64,000 bases of DNA, from assembly GCA_044224905.1 (NCBI GenBank), contig JBGAJN010000002.1, positions 1,488,001 through 1,552,000 of the forward strand, in the 5' to 3' direction. This DNA is from JBGAJN01 sp044224905 (GTDB lineage Bacteria; Verrucomicrobiota; Verrucomicrobiia; Limisphaerales; JBGAJN01). The notes beneath the pieces were generated by a model. The model saw only the letters and a list, made by a program, of their open reading frames with translations. It ran no database searches and had not been told where the DNA came from. Shown here piece after piece: positions 27,150 to 38,743 of this stretch; position 1 is the stretch's first letter, and each line of letters begins with the position of its first letter. Made by a program: the position numbers and the translations under genes.

Positions 27150-28649
27150 ATGGCTCAGGGCCTCTATTTATCGCAAAAGATGTCGCTGTCGCAGGTGCTC
27201 GCACCGCAGCTGCAGCAGTCGCTCGCGCTTCTCCAAGCCCCCACGCTGGAGTTGAAGGCGCTCGTCGAACAGGAACTTCAGCAGAATCCTGTCCTCGAGG
27301 AGATGGTCATTGAAGACATGGAGATGGACGAGAAGGGAGCGCGTGATAACAACGATGCGCCTGACGTCTCGGATCCTGCGGAGCCTCCCGCCGACGTGCA
27401 GTTCGATCCAGCGACGGAGAAGCCCTCCACGGATCCGGTGGATGATTTTCAAGCGGAGTTTGAGAAGCTCACCATGCTCGATCAGGAGTGGCGCGATCAT
27501 TTCGCCCAGACCAACACGCAGAACCGCGCCACGCCCGAAGATGAGGAGCGTCGCCAGTTCATGTTCGACTCGCTCGTGTCCGGCACTTCGTTGCAGGAAG
27601 ATTTGATCCAACAGTTGCGTCAGTCGGATGTGCCCGAGGATGAACGGCCCATCGCGGAGATGCTCATCGGGAATATCGACGACTACGGTTACTTGCAGGG
27701 TTCGGTGGAGGAATTGTCGGTCGCGAACAATATCCCCGCGGAAGATTTGTTGGAAATGTTGAAGGTCATCCAGGGCTTTCAACCGCCCGGCGTGGGTGCG
27801 CGTGATTTGCGCGAGTGCCTCATGCTTCAGCTTCAACGCGCCAATCGCACCGAGACTTTGGAGTACAAGATCATCGATCAATACATGGACGCGCTCGGCA
27901 AGCGGCGCTTCCCTGAGATCGCGAAAGCCTTCGACATCGATGTTGATGACGTGCAGGAAGCCGCCAAGCGCATCGGTCAACTTGAGCCGCGTCCCGGACG
28001 TGCGTTTCTCCCCGACAATCAGCAATACGTTTTGCCCGAGGTGTTCGTCGTCAAGGAAGGCGAAGACTACAACGTCACGACCAACAACGAACAGATTCCC
28101 CACCTGCGCATCAGCAACACCTACAAGGACCTCATGGCCCAGGCCCAGAGTTCCGCCGAGGTGCGCGAGTACATCCGCGACAAAATCCGCGCGGGAAAAT
28201 TTCTCATCAAGAGCCTCCATCAGCGCCAGTCCACGATCCTGAACATCGCGAAGGAAATCGTAAAACGGCAGCGCGAGTTTTTTGATAAGGGCATCGCGCA
28301 TCTCAAGCCGCTGACCATGGTACAGGTGGCCGAAGTCGTGGGTGTGCACGAGACCACGGTGAGCCGTGCTGTCTCGAACAAGTTCATGGAGACGCCGCAG
28401 GGAATTTTCGAGATGAAGTATTTCTTCACCTCGGGCGTGCAAACCGCTGACGGCACCGGCATGTCCAGCACCAGCATCAAGGACATGGTGTCCGAGATGT
28501 TGAAAGGCGAGAATCCGTCGCAACCGCTCTCCGATCAGGAGATCGTCAAGATGCTCTCCGAAAAAGGCGTGAACATCGCCCGCCGCACCGTGGCGAAATA
28601 CCGATCGGAATTGAACATTCTCCCTTCCAACCTGCGCAAGGTTTACTAG
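27150..28649 (+). CDS. rpoN: RNA polymerase sigma-54 factor RpoN
   Basis: A 499-residue sigma-54 factor that directs RNA polymerase to -24/-12 promoters opened by AAA+ activators. Region I at the N terminus is glutamine/leucine-rich (QVLAPQLQQSLALLQAPTLE). An acidic region II follows at about residues 50-110. The core-binding region includes DEERRQFMFDSLVSG and RDLRECLMLQLQRAN. The helix-turn-helix is MVQVAEVVGVHETTVSRAVS, and the RpoN box near residues 476-485 reads ARRTVAKYRS, which contacts the -24 element. No activator gene (enhancer-binding protein), RaiA/hpf or PTS-Ntr gene follows, unlike in Proteobacteria. Confidence 0.97.
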   Translation: MAQGLYLSQKMSLSQVLAPQLQQSLALLQAPTLELKALVEQELQQNPVLEEMVIEDMEMDEKGARDNNDAPDVSDPAEPPADVQFDPATEKPSTDPVDDFQAEFEKLTMLDQEWRDHFAQTNTQNRATPEDEERRQFMFDSLVSGTSLQEDLIQQLRQSDVPEDERPIAEMLIGNIDDYGYLQGSVEELSVANNIPAEDLLEMLKVIQGFQPPGVGARDLRECLMLQLQRANRTETLEYKIIDQYMDALGKRRFPEIAKAFDIDVDDVQEAAKRIGQLEPRPGRAFLPDNQQYVLPEVFVVKEGEDYNVTTNNEQIPHLRISNTYKDLMAQAQSSAEVREYIRDKIRAGKFLIKSLHQRQSTILNIAKEIVKRQREFFDKGIAHLKPLTMVQVAEVVGVHETTVSRAVSNKFMETPQGIFEMKYFFTSGVQTADGTGMSSTSIKDMVSEMLKGENPSQPLSDQEIVKMLSEKGVNIARRTVAKYRSELNILPSNLRKVY

Positions 28650-28773
28650 CTTTTGTGAAATGGTGTTTTCCGACTGGCACAGTCGTGCTGGGTGGCGTCG
28701 GGCGGTTGGGTTTCCAAAGTGAATCGGTCCCCCTGCGGTTCTTATCCCTCAGTGAACAGACGTGGCGCGCCTG

Positions 28774-29886
28774 CTAGCGGCGCATTCCATCGTATACGAC
28801 CTTCGCCAGTTCCTCGGCCATGAAATCTGCGCCGTCGCGCGAAACGTGAACGCCCGAGGCGCTGAAAAACTCCTTCCGGCGCGGGTGCGCTTCCATCACC
28901 GCCGCGAGATCGCACACCGTTACTCCTTCCTCACGTGCGACGCGTACGGCGTTCTCGCGCCACACCCGGATGCCTTCCCGCAACCACAGGTCATTGCCAC
29001 CGCTGTCGCCGAATCGGATGAGGATCACGCGGCAGTTTTGCTCCTTCAGGAAGCGCAGATAAGCGCGCAAGGTGTGTTCCTGATTAGCAACTGTCCACGG
29101 GTGAAACGCCGGCCAGCCCTTTCGGAAATCTGCCGGCGCTTCGGTTTGGTGAAATTCCGCTGCCGCCTGTTGGCCGAATTTGGTCTTCACGTACGTATCC
29201 CATAATTTCACGAGCACGCTGTGCTGTTTGAAATAGCGGGCTTGGTCGAGATTCTTCGGCGTCGCGCCCCACCGTTGCTCGGCGAACAACCGGCCCACGT
29301 CGAGGCCGTCAGCTTTGGCGAGGAGGTCGGCTTCGAGTCCCTCGTTGACTCCGGTGTGGAGGAGCACCACGTCGGGCTTCAGCTTCGGAATGATACGTTT
29401 TGCGAGAATGAATTCATGCGCGACCGCCGCGCCAATCTGGCCGCCGTTCCAGACTTCGTCCTGCGCGTGGCCGGGCAACCGGCGCAACCTGCGTTCCAGC
29501 GCGCAGGGCCAGGCTTCCTCCGTGTTGAGGTTGTAGCAAAAGGTCGTCGAGCCGCCGGAACAATAGATCCGTAGCGCGCCCGCGGGCTTGGTGGCGGGCA
29601 CATCGGCGACGTTACGGAAGCCCCAGTTGTTGACCTGGCTGTTGGAATTGTAGGAGTTGGGCCGGTGCGTCGCGCCGAGTTCTTGGTCGGCTTGAAAAAT
29701 GCCGTAGCTGCGACCCGGTACGCCGTAACGATGATGAACTATGGCGCGGCAAAAAAGCTCGGCCAACCCCACTAGAAGGGCAAGCAACACCACGCACCCG
29801 CCGAGAGCAATAAGCGTGAATACCAATTTCTTTTGAAAGGTCAACTGGCGCGGGGCAGGAGACGGATTGGGTGCGGAATTGATCAT
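28774..29886 (-). CDS. membrane-anchored SGNH/GDSL-like hydrolase
   Basis: A 370-residue protein with one N-terminal membrane segment (LVFTLIALGGCVVLLALLVG) and a periplasmic SGNH-hydrolase-like domain. Block I is YCSGGSTTFCYNL (Ser nucleophile), block III resembles LHTGVNEGLEAD, and block V is ASGVHVSRDG. Block V keeps the His but the usual Asp three residues before it is Ser. SGNH enzymes are esterases or acyltransferases acting on lipids or polysaccharide acyl groups. It is divergent from rsmH. Catalytic competence is uncertain because of the altered block V. Confidence 0.75.
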   Translation of the reverse strand: MINSAPNPSPAPRQLTFQKKLVFTLIALGGCVVLLALLVGLAELFCRAIVHHRYGVPGRSYGIFQADQELGATHRPNSYNSNSQVNNWGFRNVADVPATKPAGALRIYCSGGSTTFCYNLNTEEAWPCALERRLRRLPGHAQDEVWNGGQIGAAVAHEFILAKRIIPKLKPDVVLLHTGVNEGLEADLLAKADGLDVGRLFAEQRWGATPKNLDQARYFKQHSVLVKLWDTYVKTKFGQQAAAEFHQTEAPADFRKGWPAFHPWTVANQEHTLRAYLRFLKEQNCRVILIRFGDSGGNDLWLREGIRVWRENAVRVAREEGVTVCDLAAVMEAHPRRKEFFSASGVHVSRDGADFMAEELAKVVYDGMRR

Positions 29887-30015
29887 GCGCAGACGTGTCG
29901 TGCGGCGGGACGTTAAAAGAAGTGCTCACCTGCGGCGATGCAAAAGTGCCGGGGTCGATTGCGTGAGGTGAAAAACTTCCTTTACGGTTCACTGCCTGCC
30001 CGACAATTGTGTCGT

Positions 30016-31098
30016 GTGCCTGACGCTCCCGAAACTCCGCCGCCAGTTCATAAACGTCGTCCGCGCTATAGCGGCCGGAACCCGCGGAAGTTTTCCGAGA
30101 AATACAAGGAGCTGAATCCCGAGCGCTATGCGGCGGACGTGCAGAAGGTTCTCGCGAGCGGGAAGACGCCCGCGGGCACGCATCGGCCGATCATGGTCCG
30201 CGAGATTCTCGAAGTCCTCGCGCCCAAACCGGGCGAGATCGCAGTGGACGGAACACTCGGTTACGGCGGTCACACGCGTGAAATTCTCCGCGCCATTCTG
30301 CCGGGCGGAAAACTATTCGGCCTCGATGTGGACCCGATTGAGCAACCCAAGACCGAGGCGCGGCTGCGCGCGGAAGGCTTCGACGAGGATGTATTCGTGG
30401 TGCGGCACATGAATTTCGCTGGGTTGCCGAAACTGCTCGCGGCGGAGAATCTCACTGGTGTCGATCTCGTCCTCGCTGATCTCGGCGTTTCCTCGATGCA
30501 GATCGACAATCCAGATCGTGGTTTCACGTTCAAGTCGGCGGGACCGCTCGATTTGCGAATGAATCCCACTCGGGGCCAACCGGCTTCGGCATTGGTGGCG
30601 TCGCTCGACGAAGCTGCGCTGGATCGAATGTTCGATGAGAATTCTGACGAGCCGCATTCGCAATTGCTTGCGCGGGTGATCGTCGAGGCGCGAGCTGTGG
30701 CGCCAATCACTACGACTATCGGGTTGGCCAAAGTTTTGCGCAACGCGCTCAAGTCGCTGTCGAAAGCGCAGCGAGAGACCGAGGGCGATGCGCCGGTTCG
30801 GCGCGTGTTCCAAGCCTTGCGCATCGCGGTGAATGATGAGTTCAGCGCGCTCGACACACTGCTGCGTCATCTGCCGGCGTGTCTCAAACCCGGCGGTCGC
30901 GTCGCGATTCTCACGTTCCATTCCGGAGAAGATCGGCGTGTGAAAAAGGCCTTTCAGTCGGGCGAACGCAGCGGGATTTACTCGGCCGTTGCCCAGGATG
31001 TGATTCGTCCCAGCGCTGAGGAAGTTCACGCCAACTCACGCGCATCGAGCGCGAAACTGCGTTGGGCCGTACGCAGCGAGCAATCCGCGTTCTCCTAA
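30016..31098 (+). CDS. rsmH: 16S rRNA (cytosine(1402)-N(4))-methyltransferase RsmH
   Basis: RsmH (MraW) N4-methylates C1402 of 16S rRNA with S-adenosylmethionine. From the GTG at 30016 the product is 360 residues; an ATG at 29938 would add 26 residues that look non-coding. Motifs: THRPIMVREILEVLAPKPGE, VDGTLGYGGHTREIL (SAM site), DLVLADLGVSSMQIDNPDRG (typically DLGxSSxQxD), MNPTRGQPA, VFQALRIAVNDE and LTFHSGEDRRVKKAF. A basic N-terminal extension of about 50 residues (RRPRYSGRNPRKFS…) precedes the family domain. Its usual mraZ/fts neighbours are missing: it is flanked by SGNH hydrolase genes. Confidence 0.95.
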   Translation: MPDAPETPPPVHKRRPRYSGRNPRKFSEKYKELNPERYAADVQKVLASGKTPAGTHRPIMVREILEVLAPKPGEIAVDGTLGYGGHTREILRAILPGGKLFGLDVDPIEQPKTEARLRAEGFDEDVFVVRHMNFAGLPKLLAAENLTGVDLVLADLGVSSMQIDNPDRGFTFKSAGPLDLRMNPTRGQPASALVASLDEAALDRMFDENSDEPHSQLLARVIVEARAVAPITTTIGLAKVLRNALKSLSKAQRETEGDAPVRRVFQALRIAVNDEFSALDTLLRHLPACLKPGGRVAILTFHSGEDRRVKKAFQSGERSGIYSAVAQDVIRPSAEEVHANSRASSAKLRWAVRSEQSAFS

Positions 31099-31110
31099 AA
31101 TCATTTCGAC

Positions 31111-32838
31111 ATGAAACCCAACAACTCCCTTCGACTCATGGTTCGTCATCTCATCGCGATCGCCATTCTCCTCGCAACGTTCGTGCCGTTAATGGCTGCT
31201 GATTCGTCACCACTGCCCGGCGCGAAGCGCGTCGTTGTCCTTGGCGACAGCATCACCTACAGCGGCGCGTACGTGGAGTTCATCGAAGCTTGGTTTGCCA
31301 CGCGGTTTCCCGAGCGCCAAATCGAATTCCTCAACATCGGATTGCCCAGCGAGACCGTCTCGGGGCTGTCCGAGGAAGGTCATGCTGGTGGAAAGTTTCC
31401 CCGACCGGATGTCCACGAGCGACTGGAGCGCGTGCTCGCGAAAGCGAAGCCCGATCTCGTCATCGCGTGCTACGGGATGAATTGCGGCATCTATTTGCCG
31501 TTCGCTGAGGAACGCTTTGCCAAATACCGCGACGGTCTGACGTGGTTGCGCGAACGCTGCGCCGCTGCAGGCGCGAAAGTTTTGCATGTCACACCGCCGA
31601 CCTTTGATGAAGTGCAGGGGGGCAAGCCGGGCTACAGGAACACGCTCGATCGTTACGCGGATTGGCTTTTGTCACAGCGCAAACAGGGTTGGGACGTAGT
31701 GGACTTGCATCAGCCGATGAACCGTTATCTCGACGAACACCGCAAGGCGGATCCGAAATTCTTCCTCGCGAAGGACGGCGTGCATTGCAACGAAACCGGT
31801 CACTGGATCATCGCAAAGCAAATCCTTCTGCATATCGGCGCGAAGGACGTCGCGGATTTCGCGGAGTCGAAGGCGATGGTCGAGACGCACGTGAACGGCG
31901 CCGCGATTTTAAAACTCATTCAACAACGCCAACGGATGCTGAAGGACGCGTGGCTTACCGAGACGAAGCATTTACGTCCGGGCATGAAGACCGGCTTGCC
32001 TCTCGCGGAAGCGTCGGCGAAGGGGGCCGAGTTGGATGTGCAGATTCACCAACTTGCGCGCGCGCCGAAGACAGCGGCTGCGGGCACGGCGCTGTTTCCC
32101 GGCAAGCGTAGCGAGTGGAACGGTTACGAACGTTACGACTTCGACGTGAATGGCCGCACGGCGATCGTAGTCGCACCGAAAGCTGCCGCTCCGGGGAAGC
32201 CGTGGTTGTGGCGTGGAGAATTTTTTGGCCATCAACCGGGCGCGGACCTCGCGTTGCTCGCGAAGGGGTTTCACGTCGTTTACCTCGGTGTGCAGAACAT
32301 GCTGGGTTGCCCGGACGCAGTGAAGGCGTGGGATGGTTTTTATCAGGAGCTGACGGGGAAATACGGTTTCGCGAAAAAAGTCGCGCTGGTCGGCATGAGC
32401 CGCGGCGGTTTGTATTGCTACAATTGGGCTATCGCGAACCCCGACAAAGTCGCCTGCATTTACGGTGACGCGCCCGTGTGCGATTTCAAAAGCTGGCCCG
32501 GCGGCAAAGGAAAAGGGAAGGGGAGCAAGAACGATTGGGCGCTCGTGATGAAGGTGTATCATTTCGCGAATGAAGCCGAGGCGCTCGCGTATAAAGGCAA
32601 TCCCATCGACAACTTGAAGCCGCTCGCCGATGCGAAGGTGCCGTTGATTCACGTGTACGGCGACGCCGACGATGTCGTGCCGTGGGACGAGAATACGAAA
32701 GTGATCGCGGAGCGTTACGCGAAGTTGGGCGGGTCGATTCAACTCATTTCCAAACCCGGTGTCGGTCATCATCCGCATGGATTGGAGGATCCGACGCCGG
32801 TCGTGGAGTTCATTCTGAAGCATGCATCCGTGAAGTAA
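31111..32838 (+). CDS. exported fusion of SGNH hydrolase and alpha/beta-hydrolase
   Basis: A 575-residue protein with a Sec signal (HLIAIAILLATFVPLMAA) and two esterase-type domains. Residues about 40-260 are an SGNH/GDSL hydrolase: VVVLGDSITYSG (block I), ACYGMNCG (block III Asn), KDGVHCNETGH (block V Asp/His). Residues about 320-575 are an alpha/beta-hydrolase: LVGMSRGGLYCYNW (nucleophile elbow, Ser near 430), YGDADDVVPWDE (acid) and PGVGHHPHG (His). Both catalytic sets appear complete. Paired esterase domains suggest removal of different acyl groups from one polymer, for example acetylated plant polysaccharide (inference). It starts 12 bp after rsmH. Confidence 0.88.
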   Translation: MKPNNSLRLMVRHLIAIAILLATFVPLMAADSSPLPGAKRVVVLGDSITYSGAYVEFIEAWFATRFPERQIEFLNIGLPSETVSGLSEEGHAGGKFPRPDVHERLERVLAKAKPDLVIACYGMNCGIYLPFAEERFAKYRDGLTWLRERCAAAGAKVLHVTPPTFDEVQGGKPGYRNTLDRYADWLLSQRKQGWDVVDLHQPMNRYLDEHRKADPKFFLAKDGVHCNETGHWIIAKQILLHIGAKDVADFAESKAMVETHVNGAAILKLIQQRQRMLKDAWLTETKHLRPGMKTGLPLAEASAKGAELDVQIHQLARAPKTAAAGTALFPGKRSEWNGYERYDFDVNGRTAIVVAPKAAAPGKPWLWRGEFFGHQPGADLALLAKGFHVVYLGVQNMLGCPDAVKAWDGFYQELTGKYGFAKKVALVGMSRGGLYCYNWAIANPDKVACIYGDAPVCDFKSWPGGKGKGKGSKNDWALVMKVYHFANEAEALAYKGNPIDNLKPLADAKVPLIHVYGDADDVVPWDENTKVIAERYAKLGGSIQLISKPGVGHHPHGLEDPTPVVEFILKHASVK

Positions 32839-32899
32839 TCGCGCGCGTTGCTGGCAATTTCATCTTCCCTCGCACGGCAACGAAAACTATTCTGATTTC

Positions 32900-33832
32900 G
32901 TGCCTGGTCAAAACAAACAACTGATCGACGCGAAGACACGCTACTGCGCGGTCTACGGCCATCCGGTCAAACATTCCGCGTCGCCGGCGTTTCAAAATGC
33001 GGGCATCGCCGCGATGGGTTTGAACTGGCGCTACCTCGCGTTCGATGTTCATCCGCATCACCTGAAGGCGGCCATCGAAGGCGCGCGCGCGATGAAATAC
33101 GTCGGGCTCAATCTTACCGTCCCGCACAAATTATTTGCGGTGCCGATGGTGGACCACCTTGATCAAAGCGCGAAGAAATGGGGCGCAGTGAACACGATTC
33201 GCTTCGAGGCGCGCGATGAGGAGGGCAATTGGAAAAGCGTCGGCCTCTTTGGTGACGAAGTTCCCGAGCACGTTCGCACCGTGGGTTTCAATACCGACGC
33301 CGACGCGATTGAACGATCGCTCAAGGAAGATCTCGGCGTGCGATTGAAAGGCGCGAGTGTGCTCTTGCTCGGCGCAGGCGGCGCAGGCAGTGGTGCGGCT
33401 TTGAAATTCGCCGATGCCGGTGTGGATCGTTTGTTTCTGGTGAATCGCACGGCGAGCAAAGCGGAAAAGGTGGCGCGGGAAATCCAACATCGCCATCCGC
33501 AGGTGAACACCACCGTGGGTTACCCGACGGGTTCCGTGGATCTGATGGTGAACGCGACGTCGCTGGGCCTTCGCGAGGACGATCCGTTGCCGCTCGATCA
33601 AATGAAGTTTTCCCCCGGTGAGGCGCGGGCGGCGTATGACATGATTTATCGACCGGCGGAAACCCCTTTTCTGGCGCGCGCAAAGGCCGCCGGTTGCCGC
33701 ACCGCGAACGGTTTGGGAATGTTGCTCTATCAAGGCGTCGATGCTTTGGAGCTTTGGACAGCACAGAAACCGCCGATAGACGTAATGCGTGCAGCGCTCA
33801 AACGCGAAGTATATGGCAAGTCCGAATCGTAA
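32900..33832 (+). CDS. aroE: shikimate dehydrogenase AroE
   Basis: A 310-residue shikimate dehydrogenase, which reduces 3-dehydroshikimate with NADPH in aromatic amino acid synthesis. Motifs: GHPVKHSASPAFQNAG (substrate Ser residues), NLTVPHK (catalytic Lys), GAVNT and GFNTDADAI (catalytic Asp), then the NADP site LLLGAGGAGSGAAL and VNRTASKAEK, ending with YQGVDALELWT. About a dozen extra residues separate GAVNT from the NTD motif compared with E. coli, an acidic loop. The start is GTG, six bases after a TATTCT element. No other shikimate genes adjoin. Confidence 0.94.
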   Translation: MPGQNKQLIDAKTRYCAVYGHPVKHSASPAFQNAGIAAMGLNWRYLAFDVHPHHLKAAIEGARAMKYVGLNLTVPHKLFAVPMVDHLDQSAKKWGAVNTIRFEARDEEGNWKSVGLFGDEVPEHVRTVGFNTDADAIERSLKEDLGVRLKGASVLLLGAGGAGSGAALKFADAGVDRLFLVNRTASKAEKVAREIQHRHPQVNTTVGYPTGSVDLMVNATSLGLREDDPLPLDQMKFSPGEARAAYDMIYRPAETPFLARAKAAGCRTANGLGMLLYQGVDALELWTAQKPPIDVMRAALKREVYGKSES

Positions 33833-33916
33833 CGCCCCAACTCCTCCGGCGGGCGCGATGGCGTTGCGTTGCGTGTCCACAACATTGCTGCGTCGGCGGT
33901 GTTTTAACTGACTGTA

Positions 33917-35044
33917 ATGCTCGATCCCGACAAATACGCCGTCCTGCCTTTTCACTTTTGGTCAGTGGTGTTTTTCGTCTTTGGTTGCATGATCGGCAGC
34001 TTTCTCAACGTGTGTATTCATCGGATGCCGCGCGGTGAAAGCATCATCAATCCGCCCTCCCATTGTCCCCATTGCGGCTACTCGATTCCGTGGTATTTGA
34101 ACGTGCCCCTGATTACCTGGCTATGGTTGCGCGGGTGCTGCGCCAACTGCCGCGCGCCGATCTCCATTCGTTACTTTGCGGTGGAACTTCTCACGGGTGT
34201 TGCGGGTTTGAGTGTCTGGCTTTGTTTCGGCGACGCCGCGCATCCGTTGAATTCACTTCCGCTCGCGCTCGCGTATTGCGTCGTGCTCGCGGGATTTATC
34301 GTGGCGACGTTTATTGACTTCGAGCACTTCATCATCCCTGACGAAATTACTCTGGGAGGGACTGCGGTCGGCTTTGTCACGTCGTTTCTGGTTCCGGCTC
34401 TGCACGCGACCACGGATCGAAAGCTCGCGTTGGAACGTAGCTTCGTTGGTATCCTCGTCGGTGCAGGAATGGTTTATGCCATTCTCCGGCTTGGAAAACT
34501 TTTGTTTGGTCGGCAAAAGTTCAGCTTCCCGCCGGACACGAAGATCACGTTCACGGAAACATGCGTGCAGATGCCCGAACAGGAACTGCCGTATGAAGAC
34601 GTCTTCTACCGAAAATCGGATGCAATTCTGCTCGCGGCAAAAACGGCACAGCTACAATTGAAGACCGAGGAGCCCAATCCGCGGATTTTTGAAAATGCCT
34701 CCGTGCGGCTTGCTCCGACCACCCTGGAAATCGCCGGCGAAAAATTTGATCCAGAAACAGTCGCGCGGCTCGATGTAGTGACCGAGGAAATCGTGATCCC
34801 GCGCGAAGCGATGGGTTTGGGCGACGTGAAATTCATGGCGGCCATCGGCGCGTTTCTCGGCTGGGAGGGTGCGGTGTTTTCGCTGATGGCGAGCGCTATT
34901 ATCGGCTCCATCGTGGGCTTAACGTTGGTTCTGCTTCGCCGGCGCGACATGTCGAGCCGTATTCCCTATGGACCTTACATCGCGTTGGCGGCGGTTCTGT
35001 GGCTTTTCAAACACGACGCAATTCTGCGATGGCTAGTGGGTTGA
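33917..35044 (+). CDS. pilD: type IV prepilin peptidase / N-methyltransferase (PilD/GspO) with central insertion
   Basis: A 375-residue polytopic aspartic protease that cleaves and methylates type IV pilin-like precursors at the inner membrane. The N-terminal methylase part has GSFLNVCIHRMPRGESI and the zinc tetracysteine C50PHC53…C75ANC78. The catalytic Asp residues are D134 (FIDFEHFIIPDE) and D303 (GLGDVKFM, the GxGD motif). Between them the usual peptidase core is split by about 98 extra soluble residues (about 199-296) rich in acidic and beta-type sequence. Pilin or secretion genes are not next to it. Function is secure; the insertion's role is not known. Confidence 0.93.
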   Translation: MLDPDKYAVLPFHFWSVVFFVFGCMIGSFLNVCIHRMPRGESIINPPSHCPHCGYSIPWYLNVPLITWLWLRGCCANCRAPISIRYFAVELLTGVAGLSVWLCFGDAAHPLNSLPLALAYCVVLAGFIVATFIDFEHFIIPDEITLGGTAVGFVTSFLVPALHATTDRKLALERSFVGILVGAGMVYAILRLGKLLFGRQKFSFPPDTKITFTETCVQMPEQELPYEDVFYRKSDAILLAAKTAQLQLKTEEPNPRIFENASVRLAPTTLEIAGEKFDPETVARLDVVTEEIVIPREAMGLGDVKFMAAIGAFLGWEGAVFSLMASAIIGSIVGLTLVLLRRRDMSSRIPYGPYIALAAVLWLFKHDAILRWLVG

Positions 35045-35276
35045 ATTTTGTCTGCTGAATTGCCGGTGCAGTCGTCCCAGGTAGTCACTTCCATTGCTTT
35101 CCTCAATGCCCAGCCAAAGGTTTTTCGATTAACACGCCGGCGCCTCGTCGCGGTATTTCTTTACGCGTGCAAAGTGGAGAAGGAGGGACTTTGCGGTGCG
35201 CATTGGAAAAGTTTTGTGGGGACCAAGTCGAGCCCGTGCCACCATCCAGAGGAACCGCAGACCCCGCCGGCCGTCG

Positions 35277-37441
<2,165 letters not shown>

Positions 37442-37445
<4 letters not shown>

Positions 37446-38713
37446 TTAGAAGCTTTCCATTCGTTCAACCCACGTTCGTCGGTGTCCTTGCTGGGCAACA
37501 TTCGCAAGAGTTCCATTGCTTCACCGATGAAGTACAGCGAGCCGGTGATGATGACAAAGGCATCGTCGCTGGCGCGCGCGAGCGCCTCGGCGAGCGAAGT
37601 GAACGCGAGACATTCGGCGACGGGATTGGCCACGTGGCACGTCGCGCGGAGTTCCTCGGCCGACACGGTGCGCTCGCTGGCGACGGGCACGGCGAAGATG
37701 CGATGCGCCAGGGGTGCGAGCGAACAGCTCATGGCTTGCCAGTCCTTGTCGCGCAACATGCCGGTCAGCAGCGTGGGTTTCGAATTGGGAAAGTGTTGCC
37801 GCACGGCGGCGATCAGCGCGGCGACGCCAGCGGGATTGTGCGCGCCGTCGAGGAGCAGTGTCTGTGAACCGCGCCGCAAGACTTGCAAGCGACCGGGCCA
37901 CGAAACGGTTTCGAGGCCGCGGCGAATTTGTTCGTCCGTGACGGGAAGTTGCGATTGCAGGGCGCGCGTGGTGGCGACAGCGAGCGCGGCGTTGAGTCGT
38001 TGATGTTCGCCGAGCAGCGAGGTGGAGTAGGGGAGGCGCTCGGCTGCCGATCGATCGACAACGGTGAGCGGGGAGTTAATTGCTTGAGCGGTCTGTTTGA
38101 TTACCGCGAGTGCTTCGGGCGCGTCGGTGGACGTGAGCACGGGAATGCCCGACTTGATAATACCGGCTTTCTCCGTGGCGATTTGCGCGAGCGTGTGACC
38201 GAGCCAGTTTTCGTGATCGAACGAGATGTTCGTGATGACGCTGGCGAGCGGAGTGACGATGTTCGTCGCGTCGAGCCTTCCACCGAGGCCGGTTTCCCAA
38301 ATCACCAGATCGCACTTCTGCTCGGCGAAATATTGGAGCGCCATTACGGTGACGGCTTCAAAAAACGTGGGATGGGTGTCGGGCAAACAGTCCTTGAGCC
38401 AGACGCGCATCTGCTCAACGAACTGGACTAGATCCGCTTCGCTGATGTGCTGCCGGTTGACTTGGATGCGTTCACCGAATGCAACGAGATGTGGCGAGGT
38501 GTAAAGCCCGACGCGGAGCCCGGTCGTGCGATAAATGCTTTCCAGCATCGCGCACGTGGAGCCCTTGCCATTCGTGCCGGCGACGTGAATAAAGCGGAGT
38601 TGGTTCTGCGGATTGCCAGCGAGCGCGGCAAGTCGTTGCGTATTCTCCAAGCCGAGCCGCGCCCCGAACATTTGCAGGCCGTGGAGATAGGCTATGGCTT
38701 CAGCGTAAGTCAT
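37442..38713 (-). CDS. folC: bifunctional dihydrofolate synthase / folylpolyglutamate synthase FolC
   Basis: A 423-residue Mur-ligase-family enzyme that adds glutamate to dihydropteroate and folates using ATP. Motifs: FIHVAGTNGKGSTCAMLES (P-loop), TSPHLVAFGERIQVN, ALQYFAEQKCDLVIWETGLGG, SFDHENWLGHT, and LLDGAHNPAGV near the C-terminal domain. The ATG at 38713 is preferred to a GTG at 38728. It lies 31 bp after pyrG and overlaps the following peptidase gene by four bases, which points to coupled translation. Confidence 0.93.
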
Positions 38714-38743
38714 CGTCCGACATTTCACGTCGGCCGCTCGGCC

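Noticed and set aside
28675..28690. TGGCAC…TGC after rpoN as a sigma-54 promoter
   Set aside because: GG and GC are 9 bp apart, not 10, and the site points into no gene on that strand.
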